From an uncultured Acidobacteriota bacterium (lineage in GTDB: Bacteria > Acidobacteriota > Terriglobia > Bryobacterales > Bryobacteraceae), in NCBI GenBank assembly GCA_902825945.1, contig CADECY010000060.1:1-54632 (forward strand): 54,632 nucleotides of DNA, given 5' to 3'. The notes under the pieces were generated by a model. That model searched no databases and was not told where the DNA came from. It saw only the letters and a list, made by a program, of their open reading frames with translations. The translations under genes were made by a program, and so were the position numbers. The stretch's first letter is position 1, and every line of letters starts with the position of its first letter. Below, piece after piece: positions 36,385-45,716 of the stretch.

Positions 36385-39300
36385 ATGCGCCATGTTGCAG
36401 CATTGCTGCTCGTCTCGTCTCTCGCCTGGGCTCAAACCACAGGTACCATCAACGGTGTCGTGAAGGATAGCTCCGGTGCCGCCGCGCCGAGCGCGCGCGT
36501 CACCGCGACCAATGATTCCACCGGATATCAACGGCAAATGACCGCCGATTCCAACGGGGCCTATCTGATTCCGGCCGTTCCCGTGGGAACGTACATCGTC
36601 TCCGCCGAACTTGCCGGATTCAAAAAGGTCCAGCAGGCGAATGTAGCGGTAACGGTCGATCAGAACGTCCGCGTCGATCTGACGCTCGCGGTGGGCGAAG
36701 TCAGCGAGACGATCAACGTCGAGTCCGAGGGCTCACAGGTCGACACGCGACAAGCGACGATCTCGCACATCGTCGACCAGAAGCGCGTGACGGAGCTTCC
36801 GCTGAACGGCCGCAATCCGGCCTTCCTCGCGAATCTGCTTCCCGGCGCGACAGTCGTCAGCATCTCGACGCGGCCCGCGATCACCGGCAGCGCGATCAAC
36901 ATGAACGGCACACGCTCCAACGCGCAACAGTTCCTGCTCGACGGCGCGCCGTTCAACGCCGTGCAGCGAAGCGACGGTCTGCCGCTGCCTCCGCCAGACG
37001 TGATCCAGGAGTTCCGCGTGGTGGCGAACGCCTATTCGGCGGAGTACGGGCGCAACGGCGGCGGCGTGTTCAGCACGGTAACGCGCTCGGGCACCAACGA
37101 GCTCCACGGATCGGCGTGGGAGTTCCTGCGCAACGACAAGCTGAACGCGCGAAACTTCTTCTCGCCGTCGATCCCCACGCTGCGCCAGAATCAGTACGGC
37201 GTGTCGGTTTCGGGTCCGGTGATGTTTCCGAAATACGATGGCCGCAACAAGACCTTCTTCGTCTTCGCCTGGCAGGGACAGAAGATTCGCGAAGTCGCGC
37301 TGAGCAATAGCGCCGTACCACCGACCGAGCGCGAGAAGGCCGGCGACTTCTCCGCAGGCCGCTTCCCCACCGATCCGAACAACAACAATCAGCCGTTTGC
37401 CGGCGGACTGATTCCGGCGAGCCGATTCGATCCGGTGGCGGTGAAGGTTCTGGGACGTCTGCGTGGCGCCAACACGGCTGACGGGCGGTATGTCGAACAA
37501 GCGTCGCGCCCGACGGATCAGAATCAGTTCCTCGCCAAAGCCGATCACCAGATCACCAACAAGAACAGCTTCTCCGTGAAGTATTGGGTCGATCGCGGCC
37601 AGATTCTCGACCCGTGGCCGTTTAATGCGAACCTTCCGTGGAGTCCGGGAGTGTTCGCGGTGAGCATTCACAACGGCAGCATGAACGACACGCACATCTT
37701 CTCGCCCACGCTGTTGAATCAGTTCCGCTCGGCATTCACCCGCCGCCTCGAGAATCGCTACAACACCGTGGCCGAAAGCGCGGTGGATCTCGGCGTGCGT
37801 GTGGCCAAGCCGAACGTACCCTTCCTGCCGAACTTGCGCATCACGGGCCGCATGCTGCTCACCACGCAGATCAACGGCCAGCCCACCAAGCTCGACAACA
37901 CGTTCCTGTTCTCCGACACGCTCAACTGGATTCACGGCCGTCACAACATCAAGGTAGGCGGGTCGGTGGAGCAGCCCTCCTTCCACGGGCGTCCGTTGTT
38001 CGACAACGGCGACTTCACCTTCAGCGGACAGATCACGGGCAATGCACTTGCCGACTTCCTGATCGGCCGGCCCGTGGCGTTCTCGAGCAGCGCGGGCCGC
38101 GAGGACAACAACACCACCTATTATCTGGGCTTCTTCGCGCAGGATGACTTCCGCGTCAACAATCGCCTCACGCTGAATCTCGGCATGCGATATCAGTACT
38201 TCACCCCGATGATCAACCGGCGCGATCGCACCGGCACGATTCAGCCGGGAGTGCAGTCACGCGTCTTCCCCGACGCTCCGCTCGGCCTCGTCTATCCCGG
38301 CGACAACGGACTTCCGCGCGCCCTCTACAACGGCGACAAGAACAACTTCGCGCCCCGCATCGGCATCGCGTGGGATCCGCGCGGCAACGGCCGCACGAGC
38401 GTTCGCCTCGGCTACGGTGTCTTCTTCCAGTTCCCGCTGATCGAAGTCTCGAACATCCTCGCGGTGAATCAGCCATTCGTGATCAACGTCGCGCTGCCGA
38501 ATCCGTTCAGCCTCACCGACCCATGGCGCGGACAATTCAATGGCGGCGTGGACGATCCGATCACGCAGTTCCTGACGAGAGGCCGCGCGAACTTCTTCAC
38601 GCCGGTGGCGGGATCGGCCGTGGATCGCAACTTCCGCGATTCCTACATCCAGCAGTACAGCCTGTCGATCCAGCATCAGGTCACCTCGAGCATGACGGCG
38701 GAGATCGCTTACGTCGGCAACGTAGCGCGCAAGCTCCACATCAACCGTCAAATCAACCCGGCGGTGTTCGGCCCGGGAGCGACGGTCGGGAATACGAACG
38801 CGCGGAGGCGCCTGAATCCGGGCATTCTCGGTCCGATCACGTACTATGAGCCGACGGGCAATTCGAACTACAACTCGCTTCAGTTGAGCCTGAACCGGCG
38901 CTTCGCCAAGGGACTGCTGCTCTCCGGCGCGTTCACGTGGTCGAAGGCGATCGACTTCAACTCGGGCGTTTCGAGCGGAACGCTGATCAGCCATCCGGAC
39001 AGTCCGAAGTTCGATCTCGGTGTCGCGGACTTCGATCGCACCGCCGTCCTCGCGGGTTCGGTGGTGTGGGAGATGCCGTACTTCAAGAGCGGCAACAAGG
39101 TAGCGCAATTCGTCCTCGGCGGTTGGCAGCCGACCGGACTTTGGCGCTTCGTGACCGGCGCACCGTTCAACCCCGTCACAGGCCGTGACAACTCGCTCAC
39201 CGGCATCAACGCCGACCGGCCGAACGTCATCAGCGAGCCCAAGCTTTCCGCCGATCGCCCGCGCGGCGAACAGGTCGCCAGGTACTTCGAAATCGCGGCG

Positions 39301-39567
39301 TTCGATCAGAACCGCCTCGGCGAGTTCGGCAACACCGGACGCAATTCGCTGCGCGGACCGGGCTCGGCCACGATCGACTTCAGCATGATCAAGAACTTCC
39401 GGCTGGCGGAAAAGCACTCGCTACAATTCCGGGCGGAAATGTTCAACCTGTTCAATCACGCCAATCTCGCCAACCCGGTCGCGACGTGGGGCACGCCGAC
39501 GTTCGGGCGCATTCTGAGCGCAGCGGATCCGAGGCTGATCCAGTTGGCGCTGAAGTATTCGTTCTGA
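36385..39567 (+). CDS. Oar-like TonB-dependent outer membrane receptor
   Basis: This 1060-aa outer membrane protein has a signal peptide ending LAWAQ and a carboxypeptidase regulatory-like domain (GTINGVVKDSSGAAAPSARV...GFKKVQQANVAV, residues 20-105). A plug domain follows with TELPLNGRNP and the GTRSNAQQFLLDG block, then a long beta-barrel region ending in the aromatic C-terminus LALKYSF used for assembly. Acidobacteriota carry many paralogues. They are usually taken to import glycans or peptides, but the substrate is not predictable. Start ATG is preceded by TAAGGAGG. The last 35 bp recur at 45249-45284, fused to a different gene. Confidence 0.95.
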   Translation: MRHVAALLLVSSLAWAQTTGTINGVVKDSSGAAAPSARVTATNDSTGYQRQMTADSNGAYLIPAVPVGTYIVSAELAGFKKVQQANVAVTVDQNVRVDLTLAVGEVSETINVESEGSQVDTRQATISHIVDQKRVTELPLNGRNPAFLANLLPGATVVSISTRPAITGSAINMNGTRSNAQQFLLDGAPFNAVQRSDGLPLPPPDVIQEFRVVANAYSAEYGRNGGGVFSTVTRSGTNELHGSAWEFLRNDKLNARNFFSPSIPTLRQNQYGVSVSGPVMFPKYDGRNKTFFVFAWQGQKIREVALSNSAVPPTEREKAGDFSAGRFPTDPNNNNQPFAGGLIPASRFDPVAVKVLGRLRGANTADGRYVEQASRPTDQNQFLAKADHQITNKNSFSVKYWVDRGQILDPWPFNANLPWSPGVFAVSIHNGSMNDTHIFSPTLLNQFRSAFTRRLENRYNTVAESAVDLGVRVAKPNVPFLPNLRITGRMLLTTQINGQPTKLDNTFLFSDTLNWIHGRHNIKVGGSVEQPSFHGRPLFDNGDFTFSGQITGNALADFLIGRPVAFSSSAGREDNNTTYYLGFFAQDDFRVNNRLTLNLGMRYQYFTPMINRRDRTGTIQPGVQSRVFPDAPLGLVYPGDNGLPRALYNGDKNNFAPRIGIAWDPRGNGRTSVRLGYGVFFQFPLIEVSNILAVNQPFVINVALPNPFSLTDPWRGQFNGGVDDPITQFLTRGRANFFTPVAGSAVDRNFRDSYIQQYSLSIQHQVTSSMTAEIAYVGNVARKLHINRQINPAVFGPGATVGNTNARRRLNPGILGPITYYEPTGNSNYNSLQLSLNRRFAKGLLLSGAFTWSKAIDFNSGVSSGTLISHPDSPKFDLGVADFDRTAVLAGSVVWEMPYFKSGNKVAQFVLGGWQPTGLWRFVTGAPFNPVTGRDNSLTGINADRPNVISEPKLSADRPRGEQVARYFEIAAFDQNRLGEFGNTGRNSLRGPGSATIDFSMIKNFRLAEKHSLQFRAEMFNLFNHANLANPVATWGTPTFGRILSAADPRLIQLALKYSF

Positions 39568-39574
39568 GGAGCAC

Positions 39575-39757
39575 GTGTTCGCGAGAACCCTGTTGATCGT
39601 CATCCTCGTTGCGGGCGCGCGACCGCGATCATCAAGCCGGTCGACGGCGCGCGACGTGAATGAGTTGGACGGAACGTTCTCGCGTGATGCCGCAAACCGC
39701 TCACATCTGGGCGGCTCCAATCGCAATCGGAGTGGGATTGCGATTCCGGGCCGCTGA
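39575..39757 (+). pseudogene. Short open frame after the receptor gene, probably a truncated exported protein
   Basis: A GTG 7 nt after the receptor stop has a good ribosome site (GAGGAG) and starts a hydrophobic, signal-like segment (FARTLLIVILVAGAR). After about 17 codons the frame loses any coding look. In the next frame AIIKPVDGAR follows. I read it as the front end of a broken exported-protein gene. The rest of 39758-40200 has no gene. Confidence 0.3.
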
Positions 39758-39884
39758 ACCGCCGATGCGTGGTGTTGCGTAGCACGGCGCAAGGCCGGCG
39801 CCCTAGGCATTTCAGTACGCTCCGAAGCGCGGTACCAGTCTCGTGCCCCCTGTGGCGTTACTCGTTCTCTATCCTTCAAGAGCT

Positions 39885-40019
39885 GAGTGAAATCACGCAT
39901 TGCAACAGACTGGCGGACACCCAAAGACGCTGGCCGAACTCAGCGTAGGCTCACTCCCGGCGAGAACTGAGAAATGCGGTCGTTATCGCTCGTCCTTTGC
40001 ATGCGGCGTGATTTCACTC
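39885..40019. repeat. 135-bp segment bounded by 14-bp perfect inverted repeats
   Basis: GAGTGAAATCACGC at 39885-39898 is matched exactly in inverted form by GCGTGATTTCACTC at 40006-40019. CCTTCA occurs just outside on both sides (39873-39878 and 40018-40024 region). The size, inverted ends and near-matching flanks suggest a MITE-like element or a long hairpin. No coding frame is inside. Confidence 0.5.
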
Positions 40020-40059
40020 CTTCAGAGAAGGTTGATCGCAGGCGCTGATTCTGAAGCGC

Positions 40060-40087
40060 TTGTCAACGGCAGCAAAATTGCTATAGA
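40060..40087 (+). promoter_or_regulatory. Candidate sigma-70 promoter for the TPR/propeller gene
   Basis: TTGTCA (40060-40065), a 16-nt spacer, then TATAGA (40082-40087). This would start a transcript near 40094 with a leader of about 110 nt before the ATG at 40204. The sequence fits the housekeeping consensus well, but it was not tested. Confidence 0.45.
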
Positions 40088-40203
40088 TTCACAACATGCC
40101 CCGTACTGGACGGTGACATGCGCATGAGTCAAGGGGTGGTTGAGGGTGTGCGCGATTCGCTTGGCAGCAGGCTCGGAAATTTTCTTAACAGGAGATCGGT
40201 CCC

Positions 40204-42258
40204 ATGTTTCGCACCATGATTCGGGTTTCGGCGCTCCTAGCCGTATTCGCCGGGCTCGTGTTTGGGCAGGCGGAACGTCTCCTGGAAGCGGCGCGGCGGA
40301 AAGAGTCCGTGCAAGGTGATCTGTCCGGTGCGATCGAACAATACCGCAAGATAGCGGTGCAGTTTCGGATGCAGCCGGAGGTTGCCGCACAGGCCCTGGT
40401 GAAAATGGGGCATTGCCAGGAGCAGCTCGGTCAGGCGGAGGCACGCCGCTCGTATGAGCGCGTGCTGAAAGAGTATCCCAGCGCGGCGCGGTATGCTGCG
40501 GAGGCGAGATCGAGGCTGGCCGTGCTCAACAGCGGCGAGGGGGCAACTAGCGGCCAAATGAAGCTACGCGTCCTGAGCAGCAGCACGAAGTTCGTAACCA
40601 AAGGAAATGTAGCCACGACGGGAGGAATTTCCGGAAATGGGCGGCTGATGGCCTACACGGACTATGAGGCGGGCGGTAGCCCTTCGGTGTATGACACGAC
40701 CACTAAGCAGCACCGCCATCTGGTGAACCTGGATTGGACTGGACCGGACTGCTGCGGTGAACGCGCGGTGATCTCCAGGGACGGTAAGCTAGCTGCCTTC
40801 ACTTGGTACCGGGCCGAAGGGGATCAGCCGGAGTTGCGGACAGTGGGCACCGATGGGCGAGGTTTGAGAACAGTGGTTAGGGACAGCGGCTGGCCGGCGG
40901 CGTTGGACTGGACACCGGACAACCAGTGTGTCCTGGCGCTCTTTGGCCCCATCTGGGAAAGGACCGAACTCCGTCTGATCAACATAGCGGATGGCAGCGC
41001 TCGCGTGGTGAAGAAGTTCGCGATGGCTCCTACCGCGGCGAGAGTCTCTCCGGACGGCCGTTGGATCGCCTACCGCGCCAGCGACGGCATCGCGAGAGTG
41101 ATGGCAATGGATGGAAGCGCGGACCGGCAGATTCTTGCCGATGACGCGCGGGCCCAATTGATGGACTGGACTCCAGACGGGAAAGGGATCGTGTTCGTCC
41201 GCGAGCGGTTCGGCAGGTGCGAACTCTGGCTGGCGCGGATGGAGAACGGCGCCGCCGCAGGTGAACCGCGGCTTCTTCGGTGGAGGATGCCGGAGGGAAT
41301 CACTCCGGTCGGTCTCGCTTCGGACGGCAGATTGTTCTTCGTTGAGAATACAGGCCTGAACAACAGCTACGTGCTGCGGCTCGAAGGAGGCCCAGCATCC
41401 AGGCTCACCGAGCGGTTCGAAGGAAATAACGCATTCGCGGCCTATTCCCCGGACGGCAAGAAGCTGGCATGGTTCGGGCTTAAGGAGCAATATCATGTTG
41501 GCGGCGGGACTCTGGTGATCCGAAGTTTGACGAACGGCGTCGAGAAGTCTGTGCCAGCACCCGCAAAAGGCGTACTCCAATTTGCGCCAGAGTGGTCGGG
41601 TGACAGCCGGTCTCTTGTTTTCCGGTTGCCCGAATCGGGCAAAGAAGTGCTCATCAAACTGGATGTGGAAACAGGAGAATCGACGACGATCGCCGGCGTG
41701 CGGCCGAGGTGGAACTCGGAGCTTTCCTCCGACGGCAAGACATACTACTATGCGAAGGAACATGAAGGCCTGATCGTCGCGCTGGATGTCGCGACGGGCT
41801 CGGAAAGAACGATGCTGAAGCTCGCGTCGGGGACAGTTGTCCGCGGTCTGAACTTCAGCCCAGATGGACGCACACTTGCACTCGCAGTGCAATACAGGCC
41901 CGGTGTCCCGGACGGTGCCGGTATTGCGAAATCGGCGATCGAACTCTGCGACGTGGCGGCCAGGCAGTGCCGGGCGCTCATCAAGAGCGCGGACCGGGGT
42001 TCCTTGGTAGGCGCCTACCGGCGTCCCCTGCTGTTCACGCCAGACGGCAAGGCAGTGATCAGCACCACCAACGACGCAAATCCGAACCGAATCCAGATGT
42101 TTCCGCTCGATGGAGGACAGGCTAGGCAGTTGGTGCAGAGCGTCGGCATGCTGTTTGATACTTCTATTAGTCCGGATGGGAAATTGCTCGCTTATACGGA
42201 AGGCACGCAGAAGAGTGACCTGTGGGTACTGGAGAGCTTCCTGCCAGTGAAAAAATAG
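40204..42258 (+). CDS. Exported TPR plus TolB-like beta-propeller protein
   Basis: This is a 684-aa protein with a signal peptide (VSALLAVFAGLVFGQ). Next is a TPR-like region near residues 25-105 (DLSGAIEQYRKIAVQF, AAQALVKMGHCQEQLGQ, ARRSYERVLKEYP). The rest is a propeller with PD40 repeats (RVSPDGRWIAYRA, AYSPDGKKLAWFG, NFSPDGRTLALAV, SISPDGKLLAYTE). Proteins of this layout are frequent in Acidobacteriota, often fused to kinase or sigma-partner modules, and have no known enzyme activity. The CAGGAGATC site upstream supports ATG 40204. Confidence 0.88.
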   Translation: MFRTMIRVSALLAVFAGLVFGQAERLLEAARRKESVQGDLSGAIEQYRKIAVQFRMQPEVAAQALVKMGHCQEQLGQAEARRSYERVLKEYPSAARYAAEARSRLAVLNSGEGATSGQMKLRVLSSSTKFVTKGNVATTGGISGNGRLMAYTDYEAGGSPSVYDTTTKQHRHLVNLDWTGPDCCGERAVISRDGKLAAFTWYRAEGDQPELRTVGTDGRGLRTVVRDSGWPAALDWTPDNQCVLALFGPIWERTELRLINIADGSARVVKKFAMAPTAARVSPDGRWIAYRASDGIARVMAMDGSADRQILADDARAQLMDWTPDGKGIVFVRERFGRCELWLARMENGAAAGEPRLLRWRMPEGITPVGLASDGRLFFVENTGLNNSYVLRLEGGPASRLTERFEGNNAFAAYSPDGKKLAWFGLKEQYHVGGGTLVIRSLTNGVEKSVPAPAKGVLQFAPEWSGDSRSLVFRLPESGKEVLIKLDVETGESTTIAGVRPRWNSELSSDGKTYYYAKEHEGLIVALDVATGSERTMLKLASGTVVRGLNFSPDGRTLALAVQYRPGVPDGAGIAKSAIELCDVAARQCRALIKSADRGSLVGAYRRPLLFTPDGKAVISTTNDANPNRIQMFPLDGGQARQLVQSVGMLFDTSISPDGKLLAYTEGTQKSDLWVLESFLPVKK

Positions 42259-42657
42259 CCGAAGGGCCGCGCCGTGTGGACGTTTGGTCGCCCAATGCAG
42301 TGCGCAACGTGGTCGCTCCACAAAAGTCGCGTTTTGTCCGGCGAACTGGGACCCTGCCGGGCGGCGTACCGACTGGCGGCTGCGATCCCGTCGCTTCATC
42401 AGTACCGAACCGGCGCGAGTCCTGAGATCCGGTCGCAACTCGCGTTTTTCGCGGGTTGTTTGAGATCGGCTCTTGCGCGGTAGTGACAATTACGTCTTTA
42501 AGGGCCCGCGGACGTGATGTTGCGGATCGAAGTGCCGCACCAGCGATGAGCGCTCTGACGATCACGAAACAGCGTTTTCGCCATTTGCTTTTCTGTGTCG
42601 GACCGAGTTCAGCAATGTTGGCAATGGACTTGCAGCTGTCTGATGGGAAGGCTGAGC
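42259..42657. other. 399-nt gap with no gene; one weak hairpin
   Basis: No coding frame here looks real. A hairpin AACTCGCG-TTTTT-CGCGGGTT (42437-42457, one G-T pair) is followed by GTTTG. It could end transcription of the TPR/propeller gene, but it lies about 180 nt beyond the stop and has only a short T tract. Confidence 0.35.
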
Positions 42658-43836
42658 ATGCGTAACTTTCGGGGCTTTTCACGCATCTTTATGGCCAACG
42701 TGGGCCTAGGCCCCCACCGCGACCCGCTCAGGTGCGCATCTTCGACGAACAGTGGCCCGGAAGATCGAACGGATGAATCGTCAGCCAATAGTAGACGGAG
42801 ACTGGGATACCTGCTCGCAGCCGGCGTCGGATTGCGGGACGGGGCAGCACAATCGCCGACCCTGCCGGTCGCTGCGATTCAGATGATAGCTGAACTCGGC
42901 AACGTGGAGTCCAACCTCTCGAAGGCCGAACAGCTGGTACGCATCGCGTTGCGGCGGGGTGCGCGGCTGGTGATTCTCCCTGAGTTTTTCGTATCTGGAA
43001 TCGCCTTTCATCCTGAGATGGCGAAGGCCACACGAGCGGTGGATGGCGCGCCCGCCCAGATGCTTCGCACGCTGGCGCGTCAAGGCAACGCCATGGTCGG
43101 CGGGTCATTCCTGGCGTGGCGCGACGGCAACGTCTACAATTCCTTCGTACTTGCTTTGCCGGATGGAAGCACGCGCCGGCACGACAAAGATCATCCGACA
43201 TTCTGGGAGAATTGCTACTACATCGGCGGCCATGACGACGGCGTGTTGCACACGCCGCGAGGCAATTTCGGAGCCGCACTGTGCTGGGAGTTTGTTCGCT
43301 CGAAAACGGCGGCACGGCTGAAGAACAGGGTGAGCCTGGTTGTCGGCGGATCGTGTTGGTGGACAGCGAAGGACAGTGACCCGGCGGATCACCCATACCG
43401 CAGACGAGGGCTCGAAATGTTGAAAGAAGCCCCAAGCCTGTTCGCACGCCTAGTCGGAGTCCCGGTTGTTCACGCATCGCATGCCGGGTCGTTTGAAGGA
43501 CTGTCGTGGCCGGGAGAGCCGGTTCCCTATCGTTCGCGCTATCTAGGTGAGACACAAATCGTAAATGGCGGCGGAGAGGTCCTGGCGCGCATGTCCCATG
43601 AGGATGGCGAAGGCGTAATCACGGCAAGCGTATCGCCGGGTCCCGCACCCGGCGACCGGCTGGCCCTCCCCGGCCGTTTCTGGATCCCTGAATTCTCCGA
43701 CGGCCTCAACAGCCAATGGGAGAGCACTCAGAGGAGCGGTCATGAGTACTACCTCTCGACGACGATGCCCTCCCTGCGCCGGCGCTTTGGCCACGGCGCG
43801 GGAAAGGCAAGACGGAACGAGGAGCAACAACGATGA
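42658..43836 (+). CDS. Carbon-nitrogen hydrolase (nitrilase superfamily)
   Basis: The nitrilase domain begins near residue 68 (VAAIQMIAELGNVESNL) and has the catalytic set: Glu in ILPEFFVSG, Lys in HDKDHPTFWEN and Cys in ALCWEFVRS. It hydrolyses a C-N bond of an amide, nitrile or carbamoyl compound; substrate unknown. Ahead of it is a poor N-terminal region with NSRRRLGYLLAAGVGL, which looks like a Tat leader. The real start may therefore lie closer to it, but no ATG with a ribosome site is there. ATG 42658 and 42691 are both weak. It heads a group of three genes on the same strand. Confidence 0.85.
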   Translation: MRNFRGFSRIFMANVGLGPHRDPLRCASSTNSGPEDRTDESSANSRRRLGYLLAAGVGLRDGAAQSPTLPVAAIQMIAELGNVESNLSKAEQLVRIALRRGARLVILPEFFVSGIAFHPEMAKATRAVDGAPAQMLRTLARQGNAMVGGSFLAWRDGNVYNSFVLALPDGSTRRHDKDHPTFWENCYYIGGHDDGVLHTPRGNFGAALCWEFVRSKTAARLKNRVSLVVGGSCWWTAKDSDPADHPYRRRGLEMLKEAPSLFARLVGVPVVHASHAGSFEGLSWPGEPVPYRSRYLGETQIVNGGGEVLARMSHEDGEGVITASVSPGPAPGDRLALPGRFWIPEFSDGLNSQWESTQRSGHEYYLSTTMPSLRRRFGHGAGKARRNEEQQR

Positions 43837-43870
43837 AGGGCCGCCGAGCCCTTCGGAAAGGGAGTGTATT

Positions 43871-44143
43871 ATGAAGTACCTAGTCAGTTGGACCATGGAG
43901 CCCGGAGCATTCAACGGCACGGTAGCTCGTTTCCTGGAAACCGGCAGCGCGACGCCAGCCGCGGTCAAACTGCTTGGCCGCTGGCATGGAATGAGCGGCC
44001 GTGGCTTCGCTATCGTCGAGACGGCCGACCACGCGGCCCTCTATACTCTGCTGGCCCAGTGGGGCGACCTGCTTAAGTTCGAAACCACGCCATGCCTGGA
44101 GGACGCCGAGGCCGGTGCGGTCTTCCAGGCGTTCAAGAAGTAA
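43871..44143 (+). CDS. DUF3303-type small protein
   Basis: This 90-aa soluble protein begins MKYLVSWTM and ends CLEDAEAGAVFQAFKK. It contains LLGRWHGMSGRGFAIVETAD and LLAQWGDLLKFETTP, the pattern of the DUF3303 family, which has a ferredoxin-like dimeric barrel fold and no assigned activity. GGGAG lies 6 nt before the ATG. It sits 34 nt after the nitrilase gene and 23 nt before the next gene. Confidence 0.85.
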   Translation: MKYLVSWTMEPGAFNGTVARFLETGSATPAAVKLLGRWHGMSGRGFAIVETADHAALYTLLAQWGDLLKFETTPCLEDAEAGAVFQAFKK

Positions 44144-44166
44144 GCTGGAGGCTGCCGGAGGGCGTC

Positions 44167-44637
44167 ATGCGACTCATCGTTTGGATCCTCATCGGGCTGG
44201 GTATCTTGGCCAGTCTCCCGAAAGTTGCGGCGGAAGAAGTCTGGGTCGGCATCTGGAAGCTCAGCATCGACAAATCGCCTCCGGCGGCCGGGCGCCCCCG
44301 GAGCCAGATCGTCACCATGAAGTCTGAAAACGGGATGGCCGTGTTCGACGAGGAGAACACCACGGCCAAGGGCGAGAGCTATCGCGTCACGTGGCGGCTT
44401 GGGCTCGACGGCAAGGACTATCCCGTTACCGGTTCGCGGGCTGGATTCGAGTTGATCTCGGGACGGCAGATGGACCCCGCGACCGTCGAGCTTAGGATGA
44501 AGAGGAAGGATGGGACAGTCGTGGCCACCTATTGGGTCACCCACTCAGCGGACGGCAAGAGCCGATTGACGCTGGCCTGGGCCGGTCCCGAGATGACAGG
44601 CCCGCCAGTCCGTGTCGCGGTCTACGAGAGGCAGTAG
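44167..44637 (+). CDS. Exported small beta-rich protein, unknown function
   Basis: This 156-aa protein has a signal peptide (LIVWILIGLGILASLPKVAA) and a small beta-rich domain that opens VGIWKLSIDKSP. Strands alternate through YRVTWRLGLDGKDYPVTG, VELRMKRKDGTVVATYWVTHSADGKSRL and end VRVAVYERQ. This lipocalin-like pattern is common in exported proteins of Acidobacteriota. No active site is seen. GGAGG lies 9 nt before the ATG at 44167. Confidence 0.75.
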   Translation: MRLIVWILIGLGILASLPKVAAEEVWVGIWKLSIDKSPPAAGRPRSQIVTMKSENGMAVFDEENTTAKGESYRVTWRLGLDGKDYPVTGSRAGFELISGRQMDPATVELRMKRKDGTVVATYWVTHSADGKSRLTLAWAGPEMTGPPVRVAVYERQ

Positions 44638-45033
44638 TCGCCACGGGATACATCCTGCCCGGTGTCGTGAGGGAACCGACCTAAGTTTCGGCCTGAGCAC
44701 CGCAGAGTGGTGGCTCACCTGCCTTTGTGTGCCATACTTCCGGATCGTTGCTTTCCGGAGCCGATCGCGATTCGGAAGTGGTGCCCTAGCCTCGCTAGAC
44801 GCCAAGGAGGACGATGGGGAATGACTTGTCGCGATGTCGCACGTAGACCGGTACGGGCACCGCTGCCGTACCGGTGAGTGGGCACGGTGAGCGGCTCCAC
44901 CGGCTGGAATGCCCGAACTCCCGGCTGGCGGTCGCGAGGATTCTGGTGACCTCATGGGAAGTTGCCTGCTTCACCGGACTGTCGCCCGCCCACCGGCAAT
45001 GGCCCTGTTGGAGCGCGACCCCACATGGAAAAA
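44638..45033. other. Gene-free stretch with a strong inverted repeat
   Basis: No gene is seen. ACCGGTACGG (44847-44856) and CCGTACCGGT (44866-44875) form a perfect 10-bp inverted repeat with a 9-nt spacer and no T run, so a terminator is unlikely. Downstream, ACCGGCTGGAA near 44900 has a counterpart (GACCGGCTGGAAC) upstream of the deacetylase gene at 48226-48240, so similarity between the two loci extends, loosely, beyond the 212-bp repeat. Confidence 0.45.
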
Positions 45034-45245
45034 CAGCGGCGCTGGGCTCGCGTTATCATGTCACCCATGATCGCGCGAGCTTTGCTCCTCTCCGGACTGA
45101 CAGCACTGACATTCGGGCAAACGAAGAAGCCTGCCTGGACGTTGAGCGAAACCGAGGTCCGTTCCGTGGTAGAACGCGTTCGCGCGGGCCGCGACCTGAC
45201 TCCGAAGAGTTGGCCCGGCGGAGCCCGAGTTGCCGTCGGACTTTC
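45034..45245 (+). repeat. Direct repeat, copy A (212 bp)
   Basis: This segment matches 48279-48490 over 212 bp with four differences (45064, 45078, 45082 and 45231 region). It covers the upstream region, the start codons and the first about 60 codons of the polysaccharide deacetylase gene. The match ends abruptly at GGACTTTC. Confidence 0.93.
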
Positions 45246-45255
45246 TCCAGGCTGA
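45067..45255 (+). pseudogene. Truncated deacetylase start fused to an Oar receptor tail
   Basis: From the ATG at 45067 the frame gives the deacetylase signal peptide (IARALLLSGLTALTFGQ) and the next about 40 residues, then stops at a TGA (45253-45255) three codons past the end of the repeat. The deacetylase catalytic domain is missing. The stop lies inside a sequence that, in another frame, encodes the last residues of an Oar-like receptor (LIQLALEYSF-stop, ending at 45284). It matches the end of the receptor gene at 39533-39567 with two differences. The junction is a recombination or deletion scar. Confidence 0.8.
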
Positions 45256-45284
45256 TCCAGTTGGCGCTCGAGTATTCGTTCTGA

Positions 45285-45716
45285 CGCGCGGCCACGAATC
45301 CACCATCCTCGCCCTTCGGAACGCCTGCTTGAGGCGGCGCGGGAAGCGGATTCTTGGCTCCATCGTCCGGCCAAATTGCGGGGTTGCGCCCAGCTTCGGC
45401 CGGGTGGACAATCGAGGAGATTCTCGAGCACATCATGCTGCGCGGCGACGCGATTCCGGCTAAGAAAGCGATCTCGCGAGGATTGACCCGCGATCGGTCA
45501 GCCCGCTGGGTTCGTCTGGAAGGCCCCCAACGCATGGAGCCTTCCGGACAGGTCCTCCTTGAAGATGTGCGCCGGACCCTCAGCGAGCAGTGGCACGCGT
45601 GTTATGAAATCCTCGTGTCGTTGGGCGGATGGCGCGCAACAAAGAGACGTTTGGCGACGGGATCGTCTCCAAGAGGTTCGAGAGGGACGCCCAAGGCACG
45701 CCGTAGCGCCGCGTAC
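45285..45716. other. Stretch without a confident gene
   Basis: A plus-strand frame is open from about 45354 to 45749. A short part of it, GWTIEEILEHIMLRGDAIP, resembles the start of DinB-family proteins, but the rest has no supporting pattern and the frame runs into the convergent HNH remnant. I regard it as debris. Confidence 0.35.

Noticed and set aside
40789..42489. 566-codon minus-strand open frame
   Set aside because: It is antisense to the TPR/propeller gene, Arg/His-rich, with no motif.
42167..42682. 171-codon minus-strand frame in the gap before the nitrilase gene
   Set aside because: No motif, no ribosome site, and the composition is like noise. The gap is listed as gene-free.
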